This document shows, in pieces, positions 37,430 to 45,611 of a DNA stretch of 64,000 nt; positions within the stretch are counted from its first letter, which is position 1; each line of letters starts with the position of its first letter. Source of the stretch: Mycolicibacter longobardus (GTDB lineage Bacteria; Actinomycetota; Actinomycetes; Mycobacteriales; Mycobacteriaceae); assembly GCF_002102265.1 (NCBI RefSeq), contig NZ_LQPG01000018.1, positions 62,001 to 126,000 of the forward strand. The letters run 5' to 3'. A program made the position numbers and the translations under genes. The notes beneath the pieces were generated by a model. That model was not told the origin of the DNA, did not search any database, and was given only the letters and a program-made list of their open reading frames with translations.

Positions 37430-37494
37430 GCGACGCCGACGCGCCCCGACTCCAGGACCGGATCCAGCGCGTCGACACCCGAGAGCCGTTTCAT
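37426..37494 (-). CDS. 22-residue leaderless upstream reading frame
   Basis: ATG 37494 lies six bases after TAGTCT and opens a 22-codon frame (begins MKRLSGVDAL) whose TGA overlaps the ATG of the flavoenzyme gene. A leaderless, coupled leader peptide is the simplest reading. The first nine residues match the usual N-terminus of WS/DGAT proteins, so it might instead be a relic of such a gene. Confidence 0.45.
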   Translation of the reverse strand: MKRLSGVDALDPVLESGRVGVA

Positions 37495-37500
37495 GTGGTC

Positions 37501-37506
37501 AGACTA
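37501..37506 (-). promoter_or_regulatory. -10 element for the leader frame and flavoenzyme gene
   Basis: Minus-strand TAGTCT (TANNNT), six bases, then ATG 37494. Confidence 0.5.
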
Positions 37507-37582
37507 GTGAACCGCGGCGTAACCACCGCTTGAATTCGGTCAAACTCGGATACCATTCGTCATCGCGCACCAGGAGGTGGGA

Positions 37583-38614
37583 ATGACCGGGCCGTCCGCT
37601 GTGCACAGCGTCGCGCGCGAGATCGTCGACGCGGTGGCGCCCATCCTTACTCCCGGGGACGAAAAGCAGCCTTCGACACCGCAGTTGATCGCCGCGCTGC
37701 AGCAGTGTGCTGGATGGCAGATGTTGCAGCCGGCGCGATACGGCGGGCTGGCGATGGCCGCCGACGAGTCCGTCACGGTGATCGGTGAACTTGCCGCCAT
37801 GGACGCATCGCTGGGCTGGCTCAGCGCGATGTTCAACGCGGCGGCCCACGAAGTCGGCGGCCTGCCCGGCGCCGCGGCCGACGAGGTGTGGCGCGGCGAT
37901 GCGAAGGCGCTCATCGCGCCTGGCTACGGCTCGGAGGGGCGCCTGACGGTCTCGGGCGATGAATCCCGATTGAGCGGCTGCTGGCGCTCGGTGGCCGGTG
38001 CCGATCTTGCGGATTGGTTGCTGTTGACCGCTGACGGTGATGGTGGGCGCTACCGGGTGCTGCTGCCTCGCGAGCAGGTGAGCACCAAGCCGACCCGCAA
38101 TCCGTCCGGACTCTTCGGGACCGATATCTGTGATGTCACAGTGTCTGACGTTGCCGTGCCCGGAAATCGGATCTTCGAACTGCCGGTTTCATGCGTGGCC
38201 GGCGCGGCGGCGGCGGCGACGGTGGTCGGCGCGGCCGACGGGGTGTGGCGTCTGCACGTACGGGAGATCCGCCAGCGACTGTCGGCCTCCTACGGCGGTG
38301 AGGATGTGATGGATCGGCCGTCGTCGACCATTCAAGTGGGCCGGGCCGCCTGTGACATCGACGCCGCCAGACTTCAGCTCGGGGCGTCACTTGAGGCCTC
38401 CATCGGCACCGCCGAAGCCGAGGCGCTGCGCGCGGCGACATGGGAGCAGCTGCAGGCCGCCGGCCGGGCACGTGACGCGGCCGACGAACTGCTGGCCAGC
38501 AGCCGGCGACACGCGCTGCAGGCCTCCGACCCCGTCACCCGGCTCTGGCAGGGCACCCACGCCTGCTTCCGGCTGGCGACCCGGCTGTTGGACGGCGTGT
38601 CAGACGGCCGCTAA
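37583..38614 (+). CDS. Acyl-CoA dehydrogenase-superfamily protein
   Basis: A 343-residue protein with the acyl-CoA dehydrogenase fold order. The N-terminal helical part has ARYGGLAMAADESVTVIGELAA. The middle strand part has LSGCWRSVAGADLADWLL and NPSGLFGTDICDVTVSDVAVP. The C-terminal helices lie beyond residue 200. It is shorter and more diverged than its two relatives at 24446 and 36350. ATG 37583 follows AGGAGG by five bases. It is divergent from the flavoenzyme gene at 36350, with about 90 bases between the two starts. Confidence 0.78.
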   Translation: MTGPSAVHSVAREIVDAVAPILTPGDEKQPSTPQLIAALQQCAGWQMLQPARYGGLAMAADESVTVIGELAAMDASLGWLSAMFNAAAHEVGGLPGAAADEVWRGDAKALIAPGYGSEGRLTVSGDESRLSGCWRSVAGADLADWLLLTADGDGGRYRVLLPREQVSTKPTRNPSGLFGTDICDVTVSDVAVPGNRIFELPVSCVAGAAAAATVVGAADGVWRLHVREIRQRLSASYGGEDVMDRPSSTIQVGRAACDIDAARLQLGASLEASIGTAEAEALRAATWEQLQAAGRARDAADELLASSRRHALQASDPVTRLWQGTHACFRLATRLLDGVSDGR

Positions 38615-38757
38615 ACGGCCGCTAAACGCAATACCGTTCAGTTGGCCGCGTTCCCGACCGGACCCCGCAGGGCCCGGCCGGAGCCCATAGGGATAGTTGC
38701 CCGCCTTTGCGCGACAAGTCGCAGTGGCCTCGTGCACGCACCCGCGGTTGTCGCGTG

Positions 38758-40176
38758 CTAAACGGCCTTGTCGACCGACTCGGGCGCGGCAGGAGCCAGG
38801 GCCGCCAGTTCGGCGAGTGCGGCGGGCAGTCCGTCGGCGATCTCCCAGGGATCGGACACGTGGTCACCGCAGACGAGTGTGCAGATCGTCATCTGGTCCT
38901 CATAGCTCCACCCGGTGAAGTTCAGGCCCATCGGGAACACCACGGGCCCGGTCGAGATGAGCTTTTCGATCGGCGCCCCGGCCCAGTACAGGCGGCGCTG
39001 CGGTCCGCGCATGTTCGACGCGATCAGGCTGAAGGTCGGCCGGCGGGTCATCCGCTCGCTGACCAGTGGCAGCGCGCGCGAGTAGAACCAGAACAGCGGC
39101 CAGTACTCCATCCAGTCGTGCTGCAGCAGCGCATCCCGCTCGGCCTGCACCTCGCGCGCGGTCTTGGTGGCGTCGGCGATGGCGCGCAGGCGCTCGACGG
39201 GGTCGGCGATGTCGGTCGCGAGCACCACGTTCCACCGCGCGACGTGGTTGCCCCACTCGGTCTCGGCGCCGGGGGGCCGCATCGACACCGGCACCACCGC
39301 GGTCAGTGTCTCGACGGGCAGTTCACCGTTGCGGTCCAGGAAGCCGCGCAGCGCACCGCTGCAGACCGCCAGGAACACATCATTGACCGTGACACCGAAG
39401 GCCTTGCTGACCTGTTTGATGGTCCGCATGTCGCAGCTGTGGTAGGCGAACTTGCGGTCGGTGGTCAGCGGCGCGTTGAACCGGGTTCCGGGCGCGGAGA
39501 ACGCGGCGGCATAGCCGGGCTTACCGGCCTTCTGGCGCCGACGCATGATGCCGGCCACCCGCACACTGCGGGCAACGATGCGGGGGAAGTTGAGCGCCGC
39601 GGCACCCTGGTGGCGCAAGACCATCGGCAACCATGTCCGCAGCCCGGGGCGCTGTTCGCCGGACGGCGGACCGGGCTGCGGCTGGGGAAGCGGCGCTTCG
39701 GGGTCCGTACTGTAGATCGTCTCGAGCAGCCGCAGCGAGGCCATGCCGTCGGCAATGGCGTGGTGCACCTTGAGCACGAAGGCGACCCGGCCGTCGGCGA
39801 GACCGTCGACGTACCACAGCTGCCACGGCGGGCGGTGGCGTTCGGTCGGTGCCTCCAGGATGTCGCCGATCACCGCCGCGAGCTCACGATCCCCGCCGGG
39901 TGCCGCCGCGGTCGTGTGCTTGACGTGGTAGTCCAGGTCGACTTGGGGCCGCGAGATCCACCAGGGCCGGCCGAACCCCAGCCGCGGCATCAGCAACTGC
40001 CACTGCAGTGGTTCGACGTGCTCCACCAAGGCCGGAACCGCGGCCCGGACCGTCTCGAGGTTGACCGGCTCCCGTCCCTGTCCCGGGTCGAGTACGACCG
40101 CCTTGATCGTGTACTGGGGCTGCACGTCGTTCTCCCACGCGAGGAAACTGTTGTCCTCACCCTTCAGGCGGCGCAT
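38758..40176 (-). CDS. Wax ester synthase/diacylglycerol acyltransferase (WS/DGAT)
   Basis: A 472-residue WS/DGAT protein, active-site HHAIADG at residues 138-144. The family regions NDVFLAVCSGALRGFL and SNMRGPQRRLYWAGAPIEKL are present. The N-terminus MRRLKGEDNSFLAWE is typical. It is clearly diverged from the paralog at 22091. The start ATG 40176 has GAGGTGAG upstream. It is divergent from fadD over palindrome D. The pairing of an acyl-activating enzyme with an acyltransferase and an esterase recalls the Rv1425-Rv1427c gene set, though the arrangement differs. Confidence 0.92.
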   Translation of the reverse strand: MRRLKGEDNSFLAWENDVQPQYTIKAVVLDPGQGREPVNLETVRAAVPALVEHVEPLQWQLLMPRLGFGRPWWISRPQVDLDYHVKHTTAAAPGGDRELAAVIGDILEAPTERHRPPWQLWYVDGLADGRVAFVLKVHHAIADGMASLRLLETIYSTDPEAPLPQPQPGPPSGEQRPGLRTWLPMVLRHQGAAALNFPRIVARSVRVAGIMRRRQKAGKPGYAAAFSAPGTRFNAPLTTDRKFAYHSCDMRTIKQVSKAFGVTVNDVFLAVCSGALRGFLDRNGELPVETLTAVVPVSMRPPGAETEWGNHVARWNVVLATDIADPVERLRAIADATKTAREVQAERDALLQHDWMEYWPLFWFYSRALPLVSERMTRRPTFSLIASNMRGPQRRLYWAGAPIEKLISTGPVVFPMGLNFTGWSYEDQMTICTLVCGDHVSDPWEIADGLPAALAELAALAPAAPESVDKAV

Positions 40177-40281
40177 CTCTCACCTCACTGGCTGAACCGG
40201 CTGGTACGTTCGTCGCTGCCACCCGCCCAGCGTGTGGCACGAGTCACTCTTACATGCAGGGTGTGTCGCAGGAGACCAGTT

Positions 40282-40298
40282 GTCTCGCCCAGTGAGAC
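40282..40298. promoter_or_regulatory. Palindrome site D (GTCCCGCT-N-AGCGGGAC family)
   Basis: GTCTCGCC-C-AGTGAGAC, with perfect outer arms GTCTC/GAGAC. The centre is 52 bases upstream of the leaderless GTG proposed for fadD. Confidence 0.55.
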
Positions 40299-40328
40299 GT
40301 AGCGGCCCGAGCGCCGTGAGTGCCGCCA

Positions 40329-40334
40329 TATGGT
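40329..40334 (+). promoter_or_regulatory. -10 element, leaderless promoter of fadD
   Basis: TATGGT (TANNNT), seven bases, then GTG 40342. The ATG at 40330 lies inside this element and so is probably not the start. Confidence 0.5.
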
Positions 40335-40341
40335 GCAGCTT

Positions 40342-41985
40342 GTGAAGCCAGAGAAACCGCTCCGGACCAAGGTGGCCGACGTTGCGGACCGGCTGAAGGT
40401 CACCGCACGCAGCCTCAAAGTCCTGCGCGAGGCCGGCCTGTCCGGCGGGCTCGTGGAGGGCATCCGTTCGGCGAAGAATGTCCGCAGCTATGGCGGGTTC
40501 GCCGGGGTTATCGAGTCGGCGGCGGTGAAGAACACCGACGCGATCGCCATCACCGACGAACTCGGCGACCTGACGTTCACCGAACTCAACGGGCAGGTCA
40601 ACGCCCTGGCCCGGGCGTGGGCGCAGCTGGGCCTCGGCGACGGCGACGTGATCGCCGTGCTGTGTCGGGACCACCGCGGACTGATCATCGTGCTCGCGGC
40701 GGCCAACAAGATCGGCGCGCAGGTGTTGCTGATGAACACCGGGTTCGCCAAACCGCAGCTTGCCGATGTCGCGCAACGCGAACACGTCAGCGTGCTGGTC
40801 TACGACGAGGAGTTCACCGATCTGCTCTCCGCGGTGGACGCCAATGTGCGGCGCATCGTCGCGTTCACCGCCGACGGCACAGCCGCACCGGGATCGTTGG
40901 CCGGGCTGATCCGGTCGGCCTCCACGGCCGCGGTACCCGCGCCGGCCAAGCCAGGTGGGTTGACACTGTTGACCAGCGGCACCACCGGAACGCCGAAGGG
41001 GGCGCCGCGCGGCAAGACGTCACCGCTGTTCTCCGCTCAACTGCTGGACCGGGTTCCGCGGCGGCGCAACGAGGTCTGTATGTTGGCCGCCCCGATCTTC
41101 CACGGTACCGGGTTGGGGCAGGCGGTGCTGTCGCTGGCGTTGGGCAACCGATTGGTGTTGCGGCGCAAATTCGACCCGGAGGCCACCCTGCGGGCGATCG
41201 CGGAGTATCGGTGCAACGTGCTGGTGGTGGTTCCCACCATGCTGCAGCGAATCATGGCCCTGCCCAAGGAGGTCCACGACCGCTACGACACCTCGTCACT
41301 GCGGATCATCTTCGCCTCCGGCTCGGCCGTGCCGCCGGATCTGGTGGTGCGCACTCTCGACGAGTTCGGTCCGGTGCTCTACAACCTTTATGGATCAACA
41401 GAGTTGGCCGTGATGACCGTTGCGACCCCGGAGGATCTGCGCCATGACCCCCGCACCGCCGGGCGCCCCCCGGTGGGTTGTGCGGTGCGGCTCTACGACA
41501 CCGACGGGACTGAGATCACCGCGCCCGGCGTGATCGGCCGCATCTTCGCCGGCAGCAGCGTCAGCTTCTCCGGCTACACCGACGGCCGGCGCAAGGACGT
41601 CATCGACGGGCTGCTCAGCAGCGGCGATGTCGGCCACTTCGACGACACCGGAAGGCTTTACGTCGACGGCCGCGACGACGACATGGTGATCTCCGGCGGA
41701 GAGAACGTCTACCCGCTCGAGGTGGAGAACCTGATCAGCGGCCATCCCGAGGTGCAGGAGGCAGCGGTGCTCGGGGTCGCCGATCCCGACTTCGGCCAGC
41801 GGCTCAAGGCATACGTGGTGCGTGCCGCGGGATCCGCACTGACCGCCGACGAGATCAAGGACTACATCCGGGCGAACCTGGCTCGCTACAAGGTGCCGCG
41901 GGATGTCGAGTTCCTCGACGTTCTGCCGCGCAACGCCACCGGAAAGTTATTGCGTGGCAGCCTGACCGAAGGGAGTGCTCGATGA
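40342..41985 (+). CDS. Fatty-acyl-CoA synthetase (FadD type)
   Basis: A 547-residue ANL-family ligase that activates a carboxylic acid through an acyl-adenylate to its CoA ester. The ATP motif is LTSGTTGTPKGAPRG. YGSTE follows, the hinge is in DGRDDDMVISGGENVYPLE, and the lysine is in PRNATGKLLRG. It may be the FadD12 homolog, judged by the neighbouring gene types, but I am not certain. GTG 40342 is preferred to ATG 40330, which lacks a ribosome site and sits in a -10 element. It is coupled by ATGA to the next esterase gene. Confidence 0.9.
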   Translation: MKPEKPLRTKVADVADRLKVTARSLKVLREAGLSGGLVEGIRSAKNVRSYGGFAGVIESAAVKNTDAIAITDELGDLTFTELNGQVNALARAWAQLGLGDGDVIAVLCRDHRGLIIVLAAANKIGAQVLLMNTGFAKPQLADVAQREHVSVLVYDEEFTDLLSAVDANVRRIVAFTADGTAAPGSLAGLIRSASTAAVPAPAKPGGLTLLTSGTTGTPKGAPRGKTSPLFSAQLLDRVPRRRNEVCMLAAPIFHGTGLGQAVLSLALGNRLVLRRKFDPEATLRAIAEYRCNVLVVVPTMLQRIMALPKEVHDRYDTSSLRIIFASGSAVPPDLVVRTLDEFGPVLYNLYGSTELAVMTVATPEDLRHDPRTAGRPPVGCAVRLYDTDGTEITAPGVIGRIFAGSSVSFSGYTDGRRKDVIDGLLSSGDVGHFDDTGRLYVDGRDDDMVISGGENVYPLEVENLISGHPEVQEAAVLGVADPDFGQRLKAYVVRAAGSALTADEIKDYIRANLARYKVPRDVEFLDVLPRNATGKLLRGSLTEGSAR

Positions 41986-42965
41986 GCCGGCCGACCACCG
42001 ACTCGATGAAGCGCGAGACCGCTGACCGGATGAGCGCGGCCTTCGCGTCGATCGCCGCCGGCAACGGCAACGCGGCCGAGGTCCGGGCCAATTTGAAGGC
42101 CAGTCGCCGGCCCGCCATCCCGATTCCGGTGGCTCGCGTCGAGGAACGCCTCATTCCGGGCCCGGACGGCGAGGTGTCGCTGCCGGTGCGGATCTACTTC
42201 CCGTTCGGTGCCGGCGAGCCCGCGCAGCCGCCGCCTGTGCTGGTCTACTTCCACGGCGGCGGATTCGTGCTGTGCGATCTCGACTCGCACGACTCGTGCT
42301 GCCGGCGCCTGGCCAATGGCGCCGGGGTGGTGGTGGTTTCGGTCGATTACCGGCTGGCGCCCGAACACCCCTTCCCGGCGGCCGTGCACGACGCGTGGGC
42401 TGCCACCGAATGGGTGGCCGGCCACGTCGACGAGCTGGGGGTCGACCCGGCGCGGCTGGTGATCGCCGGCGACAGCGCCGGAGGCAATCTGGCCGCGGTG
42501 GTGGCCATGCTCGCCCGTGACCGCGGTGGACCGTCGATCGCCTTCCAGGTGCTGATCTACCCGGTCGTCGACCAGCGACGCAAATCCTCAACGGCCAGCA
42601 AGCACACCAAGAACGGCGTTCTGACCGGGTCGCATATGCAGTGGTTCACCGAGCAGTACCTCGGGCGAGAAGGCGACCGCACCAATGTGCTGGCCTCGCC
42701 GATCCTCGGCGACTTCACCGGATTGCCACCCGCGCACGTGGTGACCGGCGCGTTGGATCCGTTGTGCGAGGAGGGTGAGGACTTCGCGGGCCGGCTGCGC
42801 GGTGCCGGGGTGCAGGCCACCGTGCAGCGCTACGAAGCCGGCTTCCACGGCTTCTTCAATCTGGCCGACCACCTGCCGCTGGCCCGCGAAGCCAACGACG
42901 ACGTGTGCGCCGTCCTGCGTGACGCGCTGGGCAGCACGACCTCCGCCCCCAACCAAGAACCGTAG
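41982..42965 (+). CDS. HSL-type alpha/beta-hydrolase (esterase)
   Basis: A 327-residue hormone-sensitive-lipase-family esterase. The oxyanion motif is HGGGFVLC and the nucleophile lies in GDSAGGN (about residue 163). The acid is in GALDPLCEEGED and the histidine in GFHGFFN. It is a close paralog of the gene at 30050 (both share the HGGGFV-CDLDSHD block). The ATG overlaps the fadD stop by four bases. It probably releases acids from esters that FadD then activates, or acts on storage lipids made by the nearby WS/DGAT. Confidence 0.88.
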   Translation: MSRPTTDSMKRETADRMSAAFASIAAGNGNAAEVRANLKASRRPAIPIPVARVEERLIPGPDGEVSLPVRIYFPFGAGEPAQPPPVLVYFHGGGFVLCDLDSHDSCCRRLANGAGVVVVSVDYRLAPEHPFPAAVHDAWAATEWVAGHVDELGVDPARLVIAGDSAGGNLAAVVAMLARDRGGPSIAFQVLIYPVVDQRRKSSTASKHTKNGVLTGSHMQWFTEQYLGREGDRTNVLASPILGDFTGLPPAHVVTGALDPLCEEGEDFAGRLRGAGVQATVQRYEAGFHGFFNLADHLPLAREANDDVCAVLRDALGSTTSAPNQEP

Positions 42966-42982
42966 AAGACGAAAGGGCCGCC

Positions 42983-43780
42983 ATGAAACTGCAGAACAGC
43001 CGGGCGCTCATAACCGGTGCCAGCAGGGGACTCGGTAAGCACATCGCGGAGGTACTGGCCGCGCGCGGCGTCGACGTGGCGCTGGTGGCGCGAGACGGCG
43101 ATGCCCTCGAGGTGCTGGCCAAAGAGCTCGACGGCAAGGCCTATCCGACCGACCTGGGCGACCCGGCGGCCGTGGAGGGCCTGGTCGACCGGGTCGAGGC
43201 CGACGGCCCGGTAGACATCCTGATCAACAACGCCGGCATCGACCATGTCGGCCGGTTTCACGAAGCGACCCCGCAGCAGATCCGCAGCCTGCTTCAGGTC
43301 AATCTGGCGGCGCCGATGGAACTGTGCCGTCAGGTGATGCCGCGCATGGTCCAGCGTGGGCGGGGCCACATCGTCAACGTGTCCTCCATGGGCGCCATCT
43401 CTCAAGGGCCCGGGGTGACCCTGTACGCGACTTCCAAGGCCGGGCTGAGCCACTTCACCGCCGGTATTCGGGGAGAGTTGCGGGGCAAGCCGGTCAACAC
43501 CACGCTGGTGCAGATCGGCGAGGTCAAGACCGACATGCTCGACCACATCCGGGATTTCGGCCCGGCCCGGCGCACCATCGAGCGGTCCATTCGGTGGAAG
43601 ATGATCCCCCGCGAATCGCTGGACCCGGTGGCGGTCTCGGAAGCCATCGCGGGAGCGATCGAGCGCAACCGCCGCCATGTCATCATGCCGCGCAACATCA
43701 TTCCGATGGCGAAGTTCACCGAGTTCCCTAGGCGGGTCTCCGAGCTGATGCTGACCGGTATTGACCAGGACAGCGACTGA
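42983..43780 (+). CDS. Short-chain dehydrogenase/reductase
   Basis: A 265-residue SDR with TGASRGLGKH near residue 11, NNAGID, NVSSMGA and active-site YATSK. The region after the active site (ESLDPVAVSEAIAGAIERNR) replaces the usual C-terminal VDGG block, as in membrane-lipid SDRs acting on acyl chains. GAAAGGG precedes the ATG. The stop shares a base with the next ATG (TGATG), so the operon fadD-esterase-SDR-SDR-hydrolase-flavoprotein is tightly packed. Confidence 0.85.
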   Translation: MKLQNSRALITGASRGLGKHIAEVLAARGVDVALVARDGDALEVLAKELDGKAYPTDLGDPAAVEGLVDRVEADGPVDILINNAGIDHVGRFHEATPQQIRSLLQVNLAAPMELCRQVMPRMVQRGRGHIVNVSSMGAISQGPGVTLYATSKAGLSHFTAGIRGELRGKPVNTTLVQIGEVKTDMLDHIRDFGPARRTIERSIRWKMIPRESLDPVAVSEAIAGAIERNRRHVIMPRNIIPMAKFTEFPRRVSELMLTGIDQDSD

Positions 43781-44544
43781 TGGCGGGTGTGAACCTGTCC
43801 GGGAAGGTCGCGATAATCACCGGCGCCGCCCAGGGACAGGGCGCCGCGGAAGCCCACCTGTTCGCCGAGCTGGGCGCCCGGGTGGTACTCACCGACGTCC
43901 TTGTCGACAAGGGCCAGGAGGTGGCCGCGTCGATCGGTGATGCGGCCCGGTTCCTTGCGCACGACGTCGCCGATGAAAGTGGCTGGGCGACAGTGGTGGA
44001 CGCCGCCGTCAGCGAGTTCGGTCGTCTCGATGTCCTGGTCAACAATGCCGCGATCTGTCGCGTTGTCCCGCTGGTCGAACAGTCCGTGGACGGTTTCGAG
44101 ACCATGCTGCGGGTCAACCTCATCGGGCCGTTCCTGGGTATGCAGGCGGTTGTCGAACCGATGAAGGCGAGCGGTGGCGGCTCGATCATCAACGTGTCGT
44201 CGCAGGCCGGCCTGCAGGGGCTGGCCGGCTACACCGCCTACGGTGCCTCGAAATGGGGGCTGCGCGGCATGTCCAGGGTCGCCGCAATCGAGTTGGGGCC
44301 CTTCAACATCCGGGTGAACACCGTCTATCCCGGCATGATCGACACTCCGATGGTCGCGCATCTCGACGTGGAGCGCGGTCCGGGCGGGCACCCCGGTGCG
44401 CCGCTGACCCGGGTGGGAGCTCCCGAAGAGGTCGCCGACGTCGTCGCATTCCTCGGCTCGGACGCGTCGTCGTATGTCACCGGTGCGGAGCTGGCGGTGG
44501 ACGGCGGTGCCAGCACGGGCCGGATACCGATTGTGCCGTCGTGA
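43780..44544 (+). CDS. SDR, 3alpha/20beta-hydroxysteroid dehydrogenase-like
   Basis: A 254-residue SDR with TGAAQGQGAA, NNAAICR, NVSSQAG and YGASK. It ends in GAELAVDGGAS. Like the genes at 33901 and 55669 it resembles FabG3 (Rv2002)-type hydroxysteroid dehydrogenases. The start overlaps the previous stop by one base. Its own stop overlaps the GTG of the next gene by four bases. Confidence 0.87.
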   Translation: MAGVNLSGKVAIITGAAQGQGAAEAHLFAELGARVVLTDVLVDKGQEVAASIGDAARFLAHDVADESGWATVVDAAVSEFGRLDVLVNNAAICRVVPLVEQSVDGFETMLRVNLIGPFLGMQAVVEPMKASGGGSIINVSSQAGLQGLAGYTAYGASKWGLRGMSRVAAIELGPFNIRVNTVYPGMIDTPMVAHLDVERGPGGHPGAPLTRVGAPEEVADVVAFLGSDASSYVTGAELAVDGGASTGRIPIVPS

Positions 44545-45611
44545 CCGTCAACGCGTCGCTGGCGCAAGACTGGGCTGGACGGGTAGGACTGGCCCCGCAC
44601 ATCGCACTCGATGAGGCGGTGCTGGCCTTCATTCGAAGCCGCCAACCGAAGGACCCGCCGCGCGAAGAGGCGGAGCGAAGCATGGCGGAGATGGCGGCGG
44701 CCGCGAAGCTGTTCGAGAGCGAGGGCTGGTTGGCTGACCCGCGGTCCTACCATCGCGCACCCCACCCGCTGCGAAGCAGCGATTTGCAGTCACACGGATC
44801 AACGACGGTTCCCCGACACGAAACCGTCACGTTCGCATCGAATTTTCGGCCCCGCGAGGCCGAGCCCGGTGCACAGCGATGGACCGCCACCGAAGACAAC
44901 GACACCGTCTTGGTCAGGCTGCTTCGCCACCGTGAACCCAGGGCGCCGTGGGTGGTCTGCCTGCACGGGTTCGGCATGGGCTCGTCGCGATTCGACGTGA
45001 CCTTTGTATGGGGGAGCTATCTGCATAAGCAGCTCGGGTTCAACGTGGCGGTGCCGGTGTTGCCGTTCCACGGACCGCGCCGGATGCCGGGCGACTTCCA
45101 GATGTTGTCGATGGACCTGTCCGCCACCCTGCACTCGATCAGCCAGGCGATCTGGGACATTCGCCGGCTGGTGGGCTGGATCCAGGAGACCAGCGGAGCG
45201 CCGGTGGGGGTGTACGGGCTGTCCCTGGGCGGCTACCTGGCGGCCCTGCTGGCCGGTGTCGAACCGCTCGACTGTGTGGTCGCGGGCGTCCCCTTCGTTG
45301 ACGTGCCCGCCTTGATGGCACACCACAGCCCTCCGCCGGCGTATCTGGATACGCTGCGCGCGACGGAGACACACGACGTATTCCGGGTCGTTTCTCCGCT
45401 GGCGATCAAGCCGCTGCTGCCGCGGGACCGTCGTGCGATCGTCGCGGCGCGAGCCGACCGGCTGATACCGGCCGACCAACCGCCGGCGCTACAAGCCGCC
45501 TGGGAGTCGAGTCGCCTGGATTGGTGCAACGGAGGTCACGTCGGTTTCGTATGGTCGCGCACAGCCAAATCCTTGGTGGGACAACGATTCCAGGAGTCGT
45601 TGTACGCATGA
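44541..45611 (+). CDS. Alpha/beta-hydrolase family protein
   Basis: A 356-residue hydrolase. After about 120 N-terminal residues without clear homology comes the alpha/beta fold: WVVCLHGFGMGSSRFDV for the oxyanion side, YGLSLGGYLAALLAG with the nucleophile serine near residue 222, and the catalytic His in NGGHVGFVW near the end. The GTG start overlaps the previous stop (GTGA). It may be a lipase or a dipeptidyl-type esterase of the DUF2048/abhydrolase-18 kind; the substrate is unknown. Confidence 0.78.
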   Translation: MTVNASLAQDWAGRVGLAPHIALDEAVLAFIRSRQPKDPPREEAERSMAEMAAAAKLFESEGWLADPRSYHRAPHPLRSSDLQSHGSTTVPRHETVTFASNFRPREAEPGAQRWTATEDNDTVLVRLLRHREPRAPWVVCLHGFGMGSSRFDVTFVWGSYLHKQLGFNVAVPVLPFHGPRRMPGDFQMLSMDLSATLHSISQAIWDIRRLVGWIQETSGAPVGVYGLSLGGYLAALLAGVEPLDCVVAGVPFVDVPALMAHHSPPPAYLDTLRATETHDVFRVVSPLAIKPLLPRDRRAIVAARADRLIPADQPPALQAAWESSRLDWCNGGHVGFVWSRTAKSLVGQRFQESLYA

